From an uncultured Ruminococcus sp. (lineage in GTDB: Bacteria; Bacillota; Clostridia; Oscillospirales; Acutalibacteraceae), in contig UQCF01000001.1 in the NCBI GenBank assembly GCA_900539465.1, positions 62,001-126,000 of the forward strand: a stretch of DNA of 64,000 nt, written 5' to 3'. The notes beneath the pieces are model-generated. The model was not told the origin of the DNA, did no database searches, and saw nothing but the letters and a program-made list of their open reading frames with translations. Positions 32,741 to 41,423 of this stretch are shown piece after piece (the stretch's first letter is position 1; each line of letters starts with the position of its first letter). Both the position numbers and the translations under genes were made by a program.

Positions 32741-34573
32741 ATGCACTTGGAATTTTTTAAAGGTAATGAAATAAAGCCGCTCGGATGGTATAAAAAGCAA
32801 CTAAAAACCGAAGCTCACGGCCTTGCGGGCAATCTCGATAAAATATGGCCCGATATAAAAAACAGCGCATGGATAGGCGGCGATAAAGAGGGGTGGGAAC
32901 GCGTTCCGTATTGGCTGGACGGCTTTATTCCTCTTGCATATTTGCTTGATGATGAAGATATGATAAACCGCGCGCAAAAATATATAGACGCCATTATCGA
33001 AAGGCAGTGCGCCGACGGCTGGATATGCCCCTGCAAAGAAAATGAGCGCAGTGAATACGATGTTTGGGCGGTTTTTCTTATCACAAAAACATTGACTGTA
33101 TATTACGACTACTCCAGTGACGAGAGAATACCCGAAGTTATTAACAAAGCTCTGAAAAACATTTATGAGCTTATGCTAAAAGGTGATGTATCCCTTAAAG
33201 AGTGGGGCAAAGCAAGATGGTTTGAGTGCTTTATAAGCCTTAACTATTTTTATAAATCCACAAAAGATGAGTGGGTCAAAAAGCTTGCAATGCTTTTAAA
33301 AGAACAGGGAACCGATTACTCGGCTCTTTTTGAAAAATGGGAAAGACCCATAAACGAATGGACATTTGAAACTCACATTGTTAACATCGCCATGGCATTT
33401 AAAGCAGAAGCGGTATCGTGCGATATTTTGGAGGAAGAATACACAGGCTTAGCAGACAAAATGTGGGATTTCTTAAACGAACGCCATGGCACGGCAGTCG
33501 GCACAATCACGGGTGACGAATGTCTTTCCGGCAACAGTCCGATACAGGGTACGGAGCTTTGCTCTGTTGTGGAGCTTATGTACTCATGCGAAATGCTGCT
33601 CAAACACACCGGTGACGCTAAATGGGCAGACAGGCTTGAAAAAGCGGCTTTCAACGCTTTGCCGGCAACAATAAGCGAAGATATGTGGTCTCATCAATAT
33701 GACCAAATGGTAAATCAGATAGAGTGCGTCGGTTTTAAAGGCAAACCCATTTTCAGAACGAACGGACCCGAATCCCATATGTTCGGGCTTGAGCCAAACT
33801 ACGGCTGCTGCACAGCCAACCTTGCACAGGGCTGGCCGAAGCTTTCAACTGCCGCTTTTATGAAAACAGAAAACGGCATAGCAAGCTTGGTGTTTATCCC
33901 CTCCGAGCTAAAAACCAAGATAAACGGTGCCGATGTTTCGGTAAAATCAGAAACATTATATCCGTTAAGAAACAAATTGGAATTTACGCTCACAGTCTCC
34001 TCAAATGTCGAATTTGATTTTGCCGTAAGAGTACCCGAGAAATGCAAAAAAGTTATTCTGAACGGAGAAGAAATATCGGCAAATAATTATATACATATAA
34101 AAAAGCTTTGGTCCGGCACAGAGAAAATCATAATTGAGTTTTGCCATGAAATTTCACTTTTAAAGCATCCTAACGATTTGTATGCCTTGTCATACGGTTC
34201 TCTTGTTTTTTCATTGCCGATAAAAGGGGAGTGGGAAAAGCTCGAGTACACCCGCAATGATGTTGAGCGCAAATATCCTTATTGCGACTATAACATTTTC
34301 AGAAAATCAGACTGGAATTACGCATTTTCCGGCAATGACTTTGAGCTTATAGAACACCCCGAAACAGACCTTGCGTTTAATAAATCCGAGCCGATGCTCA
34401 GAATTAAAGCAAAGATTCAAAAAATCGACTGGGGATATGAAGACGGCTACACCAATGTGTGTGCAAAAATTCCGCAAAGCAGAAAAGCAGTATCCGAAGA
34501 AGAAACTGCCGAGTTTGTTCCTTACGGATGCACAACTTTGAGAATGACAGAAATGCCGTTCACAGAAAAATAA
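32741..34573 (+). CDS. glycoside hydrolase family 127-type, putative beta-L-arabinofuranosidase
   Basis: Cytoplasmic enzyme of 610 residues with an (alpha/alpha)6 barrel and a C-terminal beta domain. The catalytic metal-site residues known in GH127/GH146 (a Glu, its neighbour Cys, and a Cys-Cys pair) correspond to Glu272 and Cys274 in TELCSVVE and Cys356-Cys357 in YGCCTAN. The family removes beta-L-arabinofuranose from plant glycoproteins or arabinans. The ATG at 32741 follows AAAGGAG. It is divergent from an AraC regulator, forming a small sugar-use module without a local transporter. Confidence 0.88.
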   Translation: MHLEFFKGNEIKPLGWYKKQLKTEAHGLAGNLDKIWPDIKNSAWIGGDKEGWERVPYWLDGFIPLAYLLDDEDMINRAQKYIDAIIERQCADGWICPCKENERSEYDVWAVFLITKTLTVYYDYSSDERIPEVINKALKNIYELMLKGDVSLKEWGKARWFECFISLNYFYKSTKDEWVKKLAMLLKEQGTDYSALFEKWERPINEWTFETHIVNIAMAFKAEAVSCDILEEEYTGLADKMWDFLNERHGTAVGTITGDECLSGNSPIQGTELCSVVELMYSCEMLLKHTGDAKWADRLEKAAFNALPATISEDMWSHQYDQMVNQIECVGFKGKPIFRTNGPESHMFGLEPNYGCCTANLAQGWPKLSTAAFMKTENGIASLVFIPSELKTKINGADVSVKSETLYPLRNKLEFTLTVSSNVEFDFAVRVPEKCKKVILNGEEISANNYIHIKKLWSGTEKIIIEFCHEISLLKHPNDLYALSYGSLVFSLPIKGEWEKLEYTRNDVERKYPYCDYNIFRKSDWNYAFSGNDFELIEHPETDLAFNKSEPMLRIKAKIQKIDWGYEDGYTNVCAKIPQSRKAVSEEETAEFVPYGCTTLRMTEMPFTEK

Positions 34574-34575
34574 AA

Positions 34576-34610
34576 AAGAAGGGTGGTTTTTGCCATCCTT
34601 CTTTTTCTTT
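34576..34610 (+). terminator. terminator of the GH127 gene
   Basis: Stem AAGAAGGGTGG / CCATCCTTCTT followed by TTTTCTTT; it also lies at the end of the convergent trxA gene. Confidence 0.85.
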
Positions 34611-34612
34611 AG

Positions 34613-34921
34613 TTATTTTATAAGCTTTTCTATATCGGCTTTGTTCTGAACGCCTACCAAAACCTCGTTTATTACGCCGTCTTTAATAACAACACAGGTC
34701 GGTATGCTTTGTATTCTGAACGATTGAGCAAGCTCCTGTTCGCTGTCGATATTAACCTTGCCGACCGTAACATTTGGATTTTCCTGCGCTATTTTATCAA
34801 TAACGGGCGAAAACATTTTACACGGTGCACACCAATCCGCCCAAAAATCAAGCAATACGGTTCCTTTATTGTCCAATACATTTTCTTTAAAATTATTTTT
34901 GGTTACAGTTATAACAGCCAT
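34613..34921 (-). CDS. trxA: thioredoxin
   Basis: Small redox protein of 102 residues. The active site WCAPC is at 30-34 (the common form is WCGPC), with the conserved Asp before it (LLDFWADW) and the cis-Pro loop SIPTCVVIKDG. It reduces disulfides in the cytoplasm using a thioredoxin reductase that is not in this window. AAGGAGGT precedes the ATG, and a promoter lies about 80 bases upstream. Confidence 0.94.
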   Translation of the reverse strand: MAVITVTKNNFKENVLDNKGTVLLDFWADWCAPCKMFSPVIDKIAQENPNVTVGKVNIDSEQELAQSFRIQSIPTCVVIKDGVINEVLVGVQNKADIEKLIK

Positions 34922-34999
34922 AATCAGACCTCCTTAATTTACACGTTTTATTATAACCGCTAATGTTTAGTTAATCACATAACAATAATGATTACTGTT

Positions 35000-35027
35000 A
35001 TTATACTCTTTTATATTTTAATGTCAA
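35000..35027 (-). promoter_or_regulatory. sigma-A promoter of trxA
   Basis: On the minus strand, TTGACA (35022-35027) and TATAAT (35000-35005) with a 16-base spacer. Confidence 0.75.
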
Positions 35028-35133
35028 GATAAAATACCGCTTTGTTTTAAATATTATCGCATAATTTCACAAATTTAAGGGCAAAATTTTTTTGCCTGCA
35101 TTTTTCTGTACATAAAATTTTTGGAGTGATTAT

Positions 35134-35901
35134 GTGCAGTACAGTAAAGTAGAAATTTGCGGTGTGGATACAAGTAAATTAAAAGTTCTTAAAGAAAAAG
35201 AAAAAATCGAATTGCTAAAAAAAGTAAGGAACGGAGACTTAGCGGCAAGAGAGCAGCTTATTAACGGCAACCTAAAGCTTGTTTTAAGCGTTATTCAAAG
35301 ATTTTTGAACCGAGGCGAAAATCCCGATGATTTGTTTCAGGTCGGCTGCATAGGACTTATAAAAGCGATAGATAACTTTGATTTAAGCCAAGAGGTGCGT
35401 TTCAGCACATACGCCGTGCCGATGATTATAGGCGAAATCAGACGTTATTTAAGAGACAACAACGCGGTCAGGGTCAGCAGATCAATGCGCGACACGGCCT
35501 ACCGTGCCATTCAGGCAAAAGAGAAGCTTGTAAATAAGCTACAGCGTGATCCTACGGTGGAAGAAATCGCCGAAGAGCTCGGAGTAAAAAAAGAAGCTGT
35601 TGTTTTGGCGCTTGAATCTATAGTTGAACCCGTCTCACTTTATGAACCTGTTTACAGCGAAGGCGGAGACGCAATATATGTAATGGATCAAATTGGTGAC
35701 AATAATACAGCAGAAAGCTGGATTGACGAGCTGCTGTTAAAGCAGGCGATAGAAAATTTAAGCGACCGAGAAAAGCGGATTTTAAATTTAAGGTTTATGG
35801 TCGGCAAAACGCAGACAGAGGTTGCAAAAGAAGTCGGAATTTCTCAAGCTCAGGTATCAAGGCTCGAAAAGGGCGCAATCAGAAAAATCAAAAATCAATA
35901 A
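35134..35901 (+). CDS. sigG: late forespore sigma factor SigG
   Basis: Sporulation sigma-70 factor of 255 residues. The N terminus KVEICGVDTSKLKVL is the SigG signature (it binds the anti-sigma factors). Region 2 follows (GNLKLVLSVIQRF, DDLFQVGCIGLIKAIDNFD, FSTYAVPMIIGEIRRYLRD), then region 3 and region 4 (KTQTEVAKEVGISQAQVSRLE). It directs late forespore gene expression. It starts at GTG 35134 with GGAG upstream. The usual spoIIGA-sigE neighbours are absent. Confidence 0.95.
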   Translation: MQYSKVEICGVDTSKLKVLKEKEKIELLKKVRNGDLAAREQLINGNLKLVLSVIQRFLNRGENPDDLFQVGCIGLIKAIDNFDLSQEVRFSTYAVPMIIGEIRRYLRDNNAVRVSRSMRDTAYRAIQAKEKLVNKLQRDPTVEEIAEELGVKKEAVVLALESIVEPVSLYEPVYSEGGDAIYVMDQIGDNNTAESWIDELLLKQAIENLSDREKRILNLRFMVGKTQTEVAKEVGISQAQVSRLEKGAIRKIKNQ

Positions 35902-35967
35902 AAAAACGCGCTATTGCCTTTTTATTCCTCAGGTGTTAAAATATAATAAAAAACGGAGGTATTTTAT

Positions 35968-36564
35968 ATGGCATCACAGCTTGATAAACCGCAGCAGGGC
36001 GACACTGTTGCAATAATGAGAACAAACGCGGGAACTATTAAAATAAAGCTTTTTACAAAAGAGGCTCCCAAAACTACCGAAAACTTTATTTCACACGCTA
36101 AAGACGGATATTACGAGGGTATTATTTTTCACCGCGTAATAAAAGATTTTATGATACAGGGCGGTGACCCCACAGGTACGGGTCGCGGCGGCGAGAGCAT
36201 TTGGGGCAGACCATTTGAAGATGAATTTGACCTTTCGCTTCACAATCTCAACGGCGCTCTTTCCATGGCAAATGCAGGCCCCAACACTAACGGCAGCCAG
36301 TTCTTTATTGTTCAGGCAAAGAGCGTTGATGATAATCTGCTTTCGCAAATGGAGCAAATAGGCGAGCGTATGTTCCCGAAACAGACAATAGAAGATTACA
36401 AAGCTGTCGGCGGCACGCCTTGGCTTGATTTTAAGCACAGCGTATTCGGTCAGGTATATGAAGGCATGGACGTTGTTGACGAGATTGCCGCAAGACGCGT
36501 GGATATGCTTGACAAACCGTTTGATGATGTTATCATTGAAAAAATAGACATCGAAGAAATATAA
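35968..36564 (+). CDS. cyclophilin-type peptidyl-prolyl cis-trans isomerase
   Basis: Cytoplasmic foldase of 198 residues. Cyclophilin core motifs are visible: FHRVIKDFMIQGGDPTGTG near 50-68, the SMANAGPNTNGSQFFI segment near 98-113 and HSVFGQVYEGMDVVD (His in the usual substrate-binding position). An insert of about 35 residues (DDNLLSQMEQIGERMFP region) precedes the last motif. GGAGGT precedes the ATG. The next gene begins 11 bases after the stop. Confidence 0.93.
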   Translation: MASQLDKPQQGDTVAIMRTNAGTIKIKLFTKEAPKTTENFISHAKDGYYEGIIFHRVIKDFMIQGGDPTGTGRGGESIWGRPFEDEFDLSLHNLNGALSMANAGPNTNGSQFFIVQAKSVDDNLLSQMEQIGERMFPKQTIEDYKAVGGTPWLDFKHSVFGQVYEGMDVVDEIAARRVDMLDKPFDDVIIEKIDIEEI

Positions 36565-36575
36565 GAGGTGATTAT

Positions 36576-37370
36576 ATGAAGAGCAACACAAAAAAGGTCA
36601 TTATTTGGGTCGCATGCGTGCTGCTCGTTGCAGCGCTCGCGGTCACGGCGTCTGTTTTAATCACAAATTATGAAAGAAAAAAGCCGGAGAGACTTGCCGG
36701 TGATTTTCAAAGCGATATTGTCGGAACATGGAGCGGAAACTACGATATTTCGTCTTTGACTTTCAGAGAAAATAACGGTGTTTCTTTGAATTTGCTCGGT
36801 ATAAATTTAAACGGGACATACTCGGTTAAATATGACAAAGACTCACAGCGATATACTCTCGCTTTAATTTACGATTCATCGGTAGGCGTATCCGTAAAAC
36901 GCAGTTTTGACGCATCTGTGAGCGAAGACGGCAAAACGCTTACGCTCAACGATTTGCAAAGCGATTTTAAATTGGTTTATAAAAAATCAGAAAATCAAAG
37001 CACTTCAAATGCAGTTACTTCAGGCACGCAAACATCTTCTGCACCGTCTGAGCAAAAAACAAACTCGGCTGCCGATGTCAAAAGCTTCTCGGCAGAGCTT
37101 AAAGGCAAGTGGCAGGGAGTATCCGGCAGTGACGGGTACCAATTTTATGAAGACGGCTCGGTTGATGTAAATCTTTTGAATTTAAGTGCAAAAGGAATCT
37201 ATACGGTAACTCGCGAGGGCGAAAAATACAAATTGAAAATCTCATATAAAACAGTTGTCGGCACAACCATAAGTAACTCATACTATGCCGAAATAAGCGA
37301 GTCAACTCTGACATTAACGCAAATAGGCTTAGAATCCCTGTCGGTTAAATATACCAGAGCGCAGTCATAA
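36576..37370 (+). CDS. membrane-anchored protein with duplicated beta domain
   Basis: Unassigned protein of 264 residues: a short basic N terminus, one membrane helix at about 8-30, and an extracytoplasmic part made of two copies of the same roughly 85-residue beta domain, joined by a Ser/Thr-rich linker near 140-165. Both copies start GTW/GKW and share the pattern VSLNLLGINLNGTYSV in copy one and VDVNLLNLSAKGIYTV in copy two, resembling lipocalin-like or DUF5640 domains. Function unknown. GAGGTG precedes the ATG; probably cotranscribed with the cyclophilin. Confidence 0.65.
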   Translation: MKSNTKKVIIWVACVLLVAALAVTASVLITNYERKKPERLAGDFQSDIVGTWSGNYDISSLTFRENNGVSLNLLGINLNGTYSVKYDKDSQRYTLALIYDSSVGVSVKRSFDASVSEDGKTLTLNDLQSDFKLVYKKSENQSTSNAVTSGTQTSSAPSEQKTNSAADVKSFSAELKGKWQGVSGSDGYQFYEDGSVDVNLLNLSAKGIYTVTREGEKYKLKISYKTVVGTTISNSYYAEISESTLTLTQIGLESLSVKYTRAQS

Positions 37371-37377
37371 CAAGCAG

Positions 37378-37395
37378 TTGTGAATTTTTTAACAA
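37378..37395. promoter_or_regulatory. candidate Rex operator
   Basis: TTGTGAATTTTTTAACAA matches the clostridial Rex consensus (TTGTTAA or TTGTGAA, four A/T bases, TTAACAA). It lies 17 bases before the -35 box of the alcohol dehydrogenase promoter. Rex represses fermentation genes at low NADH. It overlaps the intergenic start just after the previous stop codon. Confidence 0.6.
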
Positions 37396-37411
37396 TTTTT
37401 TGTTAAATGAC

Positions 37412-37440
37412 TTGAAATTAGTCTTTTTATGGTGTAGAAT
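37412..37440 (+). promoter_or_regulatory. sigma-A promoter of the alcohol dehydrogenase gene
   Basis: TTGAAA and TAGAAT with a 17-base spacer, 67 bases before the ATG. Confidence 0.65.
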
Positions 37441-37507
37441 GCAATTGTAATCAGCATTACACCGTCGGTTGACGGCGGTAGAATATACTTAGAAAGAGGT
37501 AATTTTT

Positions 37508-38656
37508 ATGGCAAACAGATTTGTTCTTAACGAAACCTCATATCACGGCGCGGGAGCAATCTCCAACATAGCTGATGAGGTAAAAGGCAGAGGCTTCAAA
37601 AAGGTTTTTGTATGCTCTGATCCCGATCTAATTAAGTTTAACGTAACAAAAAAGGTTACGGACGTTTTGGATAACGCCGGTATTCCTTATGAAATTTATT
37701 CACAGATTAAAGCCAACCCCACAGTTGAAAACGTTCAGACGGGTGTTGAAGCATTCAAAAAGAGCGGCGCAGACTGCATCGTTGCCATAGGCGGCGGTTC
37801 GTCAATGGATACCGCAAAAGCAATCGGTATTATCATCACCAACCCTGAATTTTCAGATGTTGTAAGCCTTGAGGGTGTAGCTCCCACAAAGAATAAGTGC
37901 GTGCCGATTATTGCCGTTCCCACAACGGCAGGTACAGCCGCCGAGGTTACAATAAACTATGTTATCACAGACGCAGCCAAAAACCGCAAGATGGTTTGTG
38001 TTGACGTCCATGATATTCCCGTTGTAGCTGTTGTTGACCCCGATATGATGAGCTCAATGCCCAAGGGTCTTACCGCTGCAACAGGTATGGATGCGCTCAC
38101 TCATGCTATTGAAGGCTACATCACAAAGGGTGCATGGGCACTCAGTGATATGTTCCACATCAAAGCTATCGAAATTATATCCAAAAACCTCAGAGGTGCT
38201 GTTGCCAACACTCCCGAGGGCAGAGAAGGCATGGCTCTCGGTCAGTATGTTGCCGGCATGGGCTTTTCAAACGTGGGTCTCGGCATAGTTCACTCTATGG
38301 CTCATCCGCTCGGTGCGCTTTATGATACACCTCACGGCGTTGCAAATGCAATTATTCTTCCCACAGTTATGGAGTATAACGCTCCTGAAACAGGCGAAAA
38401 ATACAGAGACATTGCAAAAGCTATGGGCGTTGAAGGTGTGGACGCCATGACTCTTGATGAAGCAAGAAAAGCCGCTGTTGACGCTGTTAAGCAGCTTTCA
38501 AAAGACGTCGGTATTCCTGCAGACCTCAAAGAGATTGTCAAAGAAGAGGATATTCCGTTCCTCGCACAGTCGGCTTATGACGATGCTTGCCGTCCCGGTA
38601 ACCCGCGTGACACAAGCGTTGAAGAAATTGCCGAGCTTTATAAATCATTGCTTTAA
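37508..38656 (+). CDS. iron-containing alcohol dehydrogenase, lactaldehyde-reductase (FucO) type
   Basis: Group III NAD(P)-dependent alcohol dehydrogenase of 382 residues. The cofactor loop GGGSSMDTAKA is near 97-107, PTTAGTAAEVT near 140, and the iron ligands fall in GMDALTHAIEGY near 195-206, then GIVHSMAHPLGALYDTPHG (His residues, quoted near 260-278). Length and sequence fit FucO/lactaldehyde reductase, but related enzymes reduce other short aldehydes. AGAGGT precedes the ATG. The Rex-like site and promoter suggest redox control as a fermentation sink. Confidence 0.9.
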   Translation: MANRFVLNETSYHGAGAISNIADEVKGRGFKKVFVCSDPDLIKFNVTKKVTDVLDNAGIPYEIYSQIKANPTVENVQTGVEAFKKSGADCIVAIGGGSSMDTAKAIGIIITNPEFSDVVSLEGVAPTKNKCVPIIAVPTTAGTAAEVTINYVITDAAKNRKMVCVDVHDIPVVAVVDPDMMSSMPKGLTAATGMDALTHAIEGYITKGAWALSDMFHIKAIEIISKNLRGAVANTPEGREGMALGQYVAGMGFSNVGLGIVHSMAHPLGALYDTPHGVANAIILPTVMEYNAPETGEKYRDIAKAMGVEGVDAMTLDEARKAAVDAVKQLSKDVGIPADLKEIVKEEDIPFLAQSAYDDACRPGNPRDTSVEEIAELYKSLL

Positions 38657-38661
38657 TATTT

Positions 38662-38706
38662 CAGACCTCTGCCATCGGTTTGCCCTTGGCAGAGGCGTCT
38701 TTGTAT
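38662..38706 (+). terminator. terminator after the alcohol dehydrogenase gene
   Basis: Stem CCTCTGCC / GGCAGAGG, extended by AGAC / GTCT, then TTTGTATTTTA. Confidence 0.7.
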
Positions 38707-38769
38707 TTTAGTAACCGCCGACTGAATCTGAGAAAAGTTATAAACGATTACTTATGGGGAGGATTAAAA

Positions 38770-40047
38770 TTGATAAAACGTATTATTTGTGTAATTATTG
38801 CGGCAACAATAATCGGCAGCAGTTTTTTATTATTTGCGGATGCTCATGATGAAACCGCAGGCAATAAATATCCTATAATTTTTGTGCACGGTCTTAACGG
38901 TTGGGGAGATGATATGCCGATAAGCGAAATACTCCCTTACTGGGGCGCGGACAGCGGCAAAATAACCGATTATCTTGCATCCGAAAACATAGAAAGCTAC
39001 AGTCTTTCCGTCGGTGCTTTTTCAAGTGCGTGGGACAGAGCCTGCGAGCTTTATGCTCAGCTCACGGGAACAACCGTTGACTACGGAAAAGCTCACAGCG
39101 AAAAACATTCTCACTCAAGATACGGTAAGAGCTATTCCGAAGCCGTTGTACCGGATTGGGGCGCAATAACCGAAAACGGAAAAATTCAAAAAATTCATCT
39201 TGTCGGTCACAGCTTCGGCGGTGAAACCATCAGGCTTTTAACTCACCTGTTGGCTGACGGAAGTGAAGAAGAAATCAATCAAACATCCGTAAACGAAATA
39301 TCGCCTCTGTTCACGGGAGGAAAAAAAGATTTTGTTGCCAGTGTTACAACAATTGCTTCTCCGCACAACAGCTCAACTCTCAGCTACACCATTACAGATT
39401 TTTATTTATACGAACTTTATTATGCGATTATAATGTCAATTTCCGTTGTTCATGGGAATACGCCTCTCATCAATTTTTTTGACCCGTACCTTGAGCAATT
39501 CGGAATATCCTCGCCAAACGGCAAACCCGGTTCTTTTAAGCAAATATCAAACGGCATCAAAACATTTATTGAAGGCACGGACAATGCCACATATGATTTG
39601 ATGCCCAAGGGCAGCAAAGAATTGAACGAGCTTATCGGAGTTGAGGATAACGTATATTATTTCTCATACGCATACTCGACAACAAAGGATGTTTCAAAAT
39701 CAGATAAAATGAATCTTGATGTGCCGAAAATGAAAACCAACCCCATCTTAAGAATGTTCTCATGGTCAATGTCATTAAATTCTCACTTTATTAAAAAAGA
39801 TGATTTCAATGCACAAAAGGGCGAGAACTGGGGCTCCAATGACGGACTTGTCAACACTCGCTCCGAGCTTTATCCGGACGGCGACCCGTGGACGGATTTT
39901 GATGCGGGCAATATCAGACCCGGTTTATGGAATGTTATGCCGATAAGATCAGGCGATCACGGTCAGGCAATAGGTCTTTTTGAGGACGAAGAAACGACAA
40001 AGGCATTTTATAAAGAACTTTCGCAGATGCTTTTATCACTAAGTTAA
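38770..40047 (+). CDS. secreted triacylglycerol lipase (family I.5-like)
   Basis: Alpha/beta hydrolase of 425 residues with an N-terminal signal peptide (about 1-24, ending FADA). The oxyanion region IIFVHGLNGWGDD is near 36-48, the nucleophile elbow GHSFGG at 146-151 (Ser148), and a late NDGLVNTRSE and GDHGQAIGLF supply metal-site and His candidates. Sequence order and the long insert fit Staphylococcus/Geobacillus lipases rather than small esterases. Start TTG 38770 follows GGGGAGG; a longer frame upstream lacks a site. A terminator hairpin follows. Confidence 0.85.
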   Translation: MIKRIICVIIAATIIGSSFLLFADAHDETAGNKYPIIFVHGLNGWGDDMPISEILPYWGADSGKITDYLASENIESYSLSVGAFSSAWDRACELYAQLTGTTVDYGKAHSEKHSHSRYGKSYSEAVVPDWGAITENGKIQKIHLVGHSFGGETIRLLTHLLADGSEEEINQTSVNEISPLFTGGKKDFVASVTTIASPHNSSTLSYTITDFYLYELYYAIIMSISVVHGNTPLINFFDPYLEQFGISSPNGKPGSFKQISNGIKTFIEGTDNATYDLMPKGSKELNELIGVEDNVYYFSYAYSTTKDVSKSDKMNLDVPKMKTNPILRMFSWSMSLNSHFIKKDDFNAQKGENWGSNDGLVNTRSELYPDGDPWTDFDAGNIRPGLWNVMPIRSGDHGQAIGLFEDEETTKAFYKELSQMLLSLS

Positions 40048-40056
40048 ATAAAATTA

Positions 40057-40098
40057 TTCAGCCGGTCTTTCACTTTAAAGGTGACAAGATCGGCTGAT
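40057..40098. terminator. bidirectional terminator between lipase and lipoprotein genes
   Basis: Long stem TCAGCCGGTCTT / CAAGATCGGCTGA with TTTT on both flanks, between convergent genes. Confidence 0.8.
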
Positions 40099-40099
40099 T

Positions 40100-40609
40100 T
40101 TATTCTGCCTTTTTACTTTTGCTTTCTTCTTTCAAAACGGGGAACGAAATGTCGTCATCGGTAATTTTCCTTTTTAAGGTCGGGTCGCTTATTGTTTCTT
40201 TATATCTTTTATCAATAAACAGCATTGTGTAAAGATTTCCGTTTTGATATTCTTCGCTTTCAATATATTTATTGTTCTCTTTAATCGCCGCCGAGAAATC
40301 ATCTAAAAAATCTTTATAACTTTTTTTATTATAATTTGCTATGGTAACCGAGCTGCTCTTTATTATATCCGTTTCATCTTCCGGGTAAAATGCTGCGCAA
40401 ACATCTTTGTATTCTTCGGGAAACCAATAAATAACATTTTCTCCGTCCTCTTTCAAAAGAACCGTATCTTCTGTTTTAAATATTTCGCTGTCAAACGTCT
40501 TGTTTATTCTTTCGCCGATTATTTTTATATCGGCGGCATATGTGCTTTGTGTGCATGAGCAAAGCAGCATTATAAGAAGCAAAGATATAAAAATTTTAAT
40601 TTTTTTCAT
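40100..40609 (-). CDS. hypothetical lipoprotein
   Basis: Function not recognised. It has 169 residues with a signal peptide ending at a good lipobox (MLLCSC, Cys near residue 18). The mature protein is mixed charged, without repeats. ATG 40609 follows GGAG. Its start lies at the stop of sigK, so it is probably translated from the same mRNA and may be made in the mother cell; this is an inference from position only. Confidence 0.65.
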   Translation of the reverse strand: MKKIKIFISLLLIMLLCSCTQSTYAADIKIIGERINKTFDSEIFKTEDTVLLKEDGENVIYWFPEEYKDVCAAFYPEDETDIIKSSSVTIANYNKKSYKDFLDDFSAAIKENNKYIESEEYQNGNLYTMLFIDKRYKETISDPTLKRKITDDDISFPVLKEESKSKKAE

Positions 40610-40611
40610 TT

Positions 40612-41313
40612 TTAGCTCCAATCATCTTTTTTAAATTTTTCTCTTAGCTGTGATAAAATTCTTTTTTCAATTCTTGAAACATATGACCTCGAAATATTTA
40701 ACTTTTGCGCTACTTCTCTTTGGGTAAGCGGTTTTTGATTATTCAGACCGTATCTTAAAACGATAATTGTTTTATCACGCTCATCGTCAATTTCTTTTAT
40801 AAATTTATACATTTTTTCTGACATCGAAGAGAGATATATCTCATCAAGTATGGTATCTTCGGTTGCGATTATATCTATAAGAGTAAGAGGATTTCCCTCA
40901 TTATCAACATCTATCGGTTCGTTAACCGATATATCCTGTGAGCTTTTTTTCTGCGACCTGAAATACATTAAAACTTCATTTTCAATGCACCTTGCCGCAT
41001 ATGTTGCAAGCTTCGTTCCTTTGCCTGAATTAAACGAGTCAACAGCTTTTATAAGCCCTATTGTGCCTATTGATATTAAATCCTCCTGCTGTGAAGCGTT
41101 AGAATAATATTTTTTTATTACATGAGCCACAAGCCTTAAATTGTGCTCAACAAGCTTGTTTTTGGCGTTTGTATCTCCGCTTTCGGCAAGCTTTATAAGC
41201 CTTTGTTCTTCCTTTTGATTAAGTGCCGGAGGGAAAGAGCCTGCGCCGTTAATATGCAGAACAAAAAACAAAAAATCAGAAAACAAATTTATAATATATT
41301 CAAACAAAATCAT
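40612..41313 (-). CDS. sigK: late mother-cell sigma factor SigK (pro-form)
   Basis: Sporulation sigma factor of 233 residues. A hydrophobic N-terminal pro-sequence of about 20 residues (ILFEYIINLFSDFLFFVLH) precedes SFPPALNQKEEQRL, as in pro-SigK. Region 2 reads HNLRLVAHVIKKYY, DLISIGTIGLIKAVDSF and TYAARCIENEVLMYF; region 4 reads LTQREVAKKLN-like (QREVAQKLNISRSYVSRIE). The gene is continuous, so no skin element interrupts it. The VAHVIKKYY wording separates it from SigE. The start is ATG 41313. Confidence 0.93.
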   Translation of the reverse strand: MILFEYIINLFSDFLFFVLHINGAGSFPPALNQKEEQRLIKLAESGDTNAKNKLVEHNLRLVAHVIKKYYSNASQQEDLISIGTIGLIKAVDSFNSGKGTKLATYAARCIENEVLMYFRSQKKSSQDISVNEPIDVDNEGNPLTLIDIIATEDTILDEIYLSSMSEKMYKFIKEIDDERDKTIIVLRYGLNNQKPLTQREVAQKLNISRSYVSRIEKRILSQLREKFKKDDWS

Positions 41314-41423
41314 CACCGATAAATATATATGTTTTTGGTTTCTAAATTTGCAAGTCCCGGTATCTTTTTATTGAAAATAAGGTGCGTTTATGCTAAAATA
41401 TTAAAAAACTTTCGGAGAATCTT

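Noticed and set aside
40612..41313. Possible skin-type insertion in sigK
   Set aside because: The coding sequence is continuous from pro-sequence to region 4.
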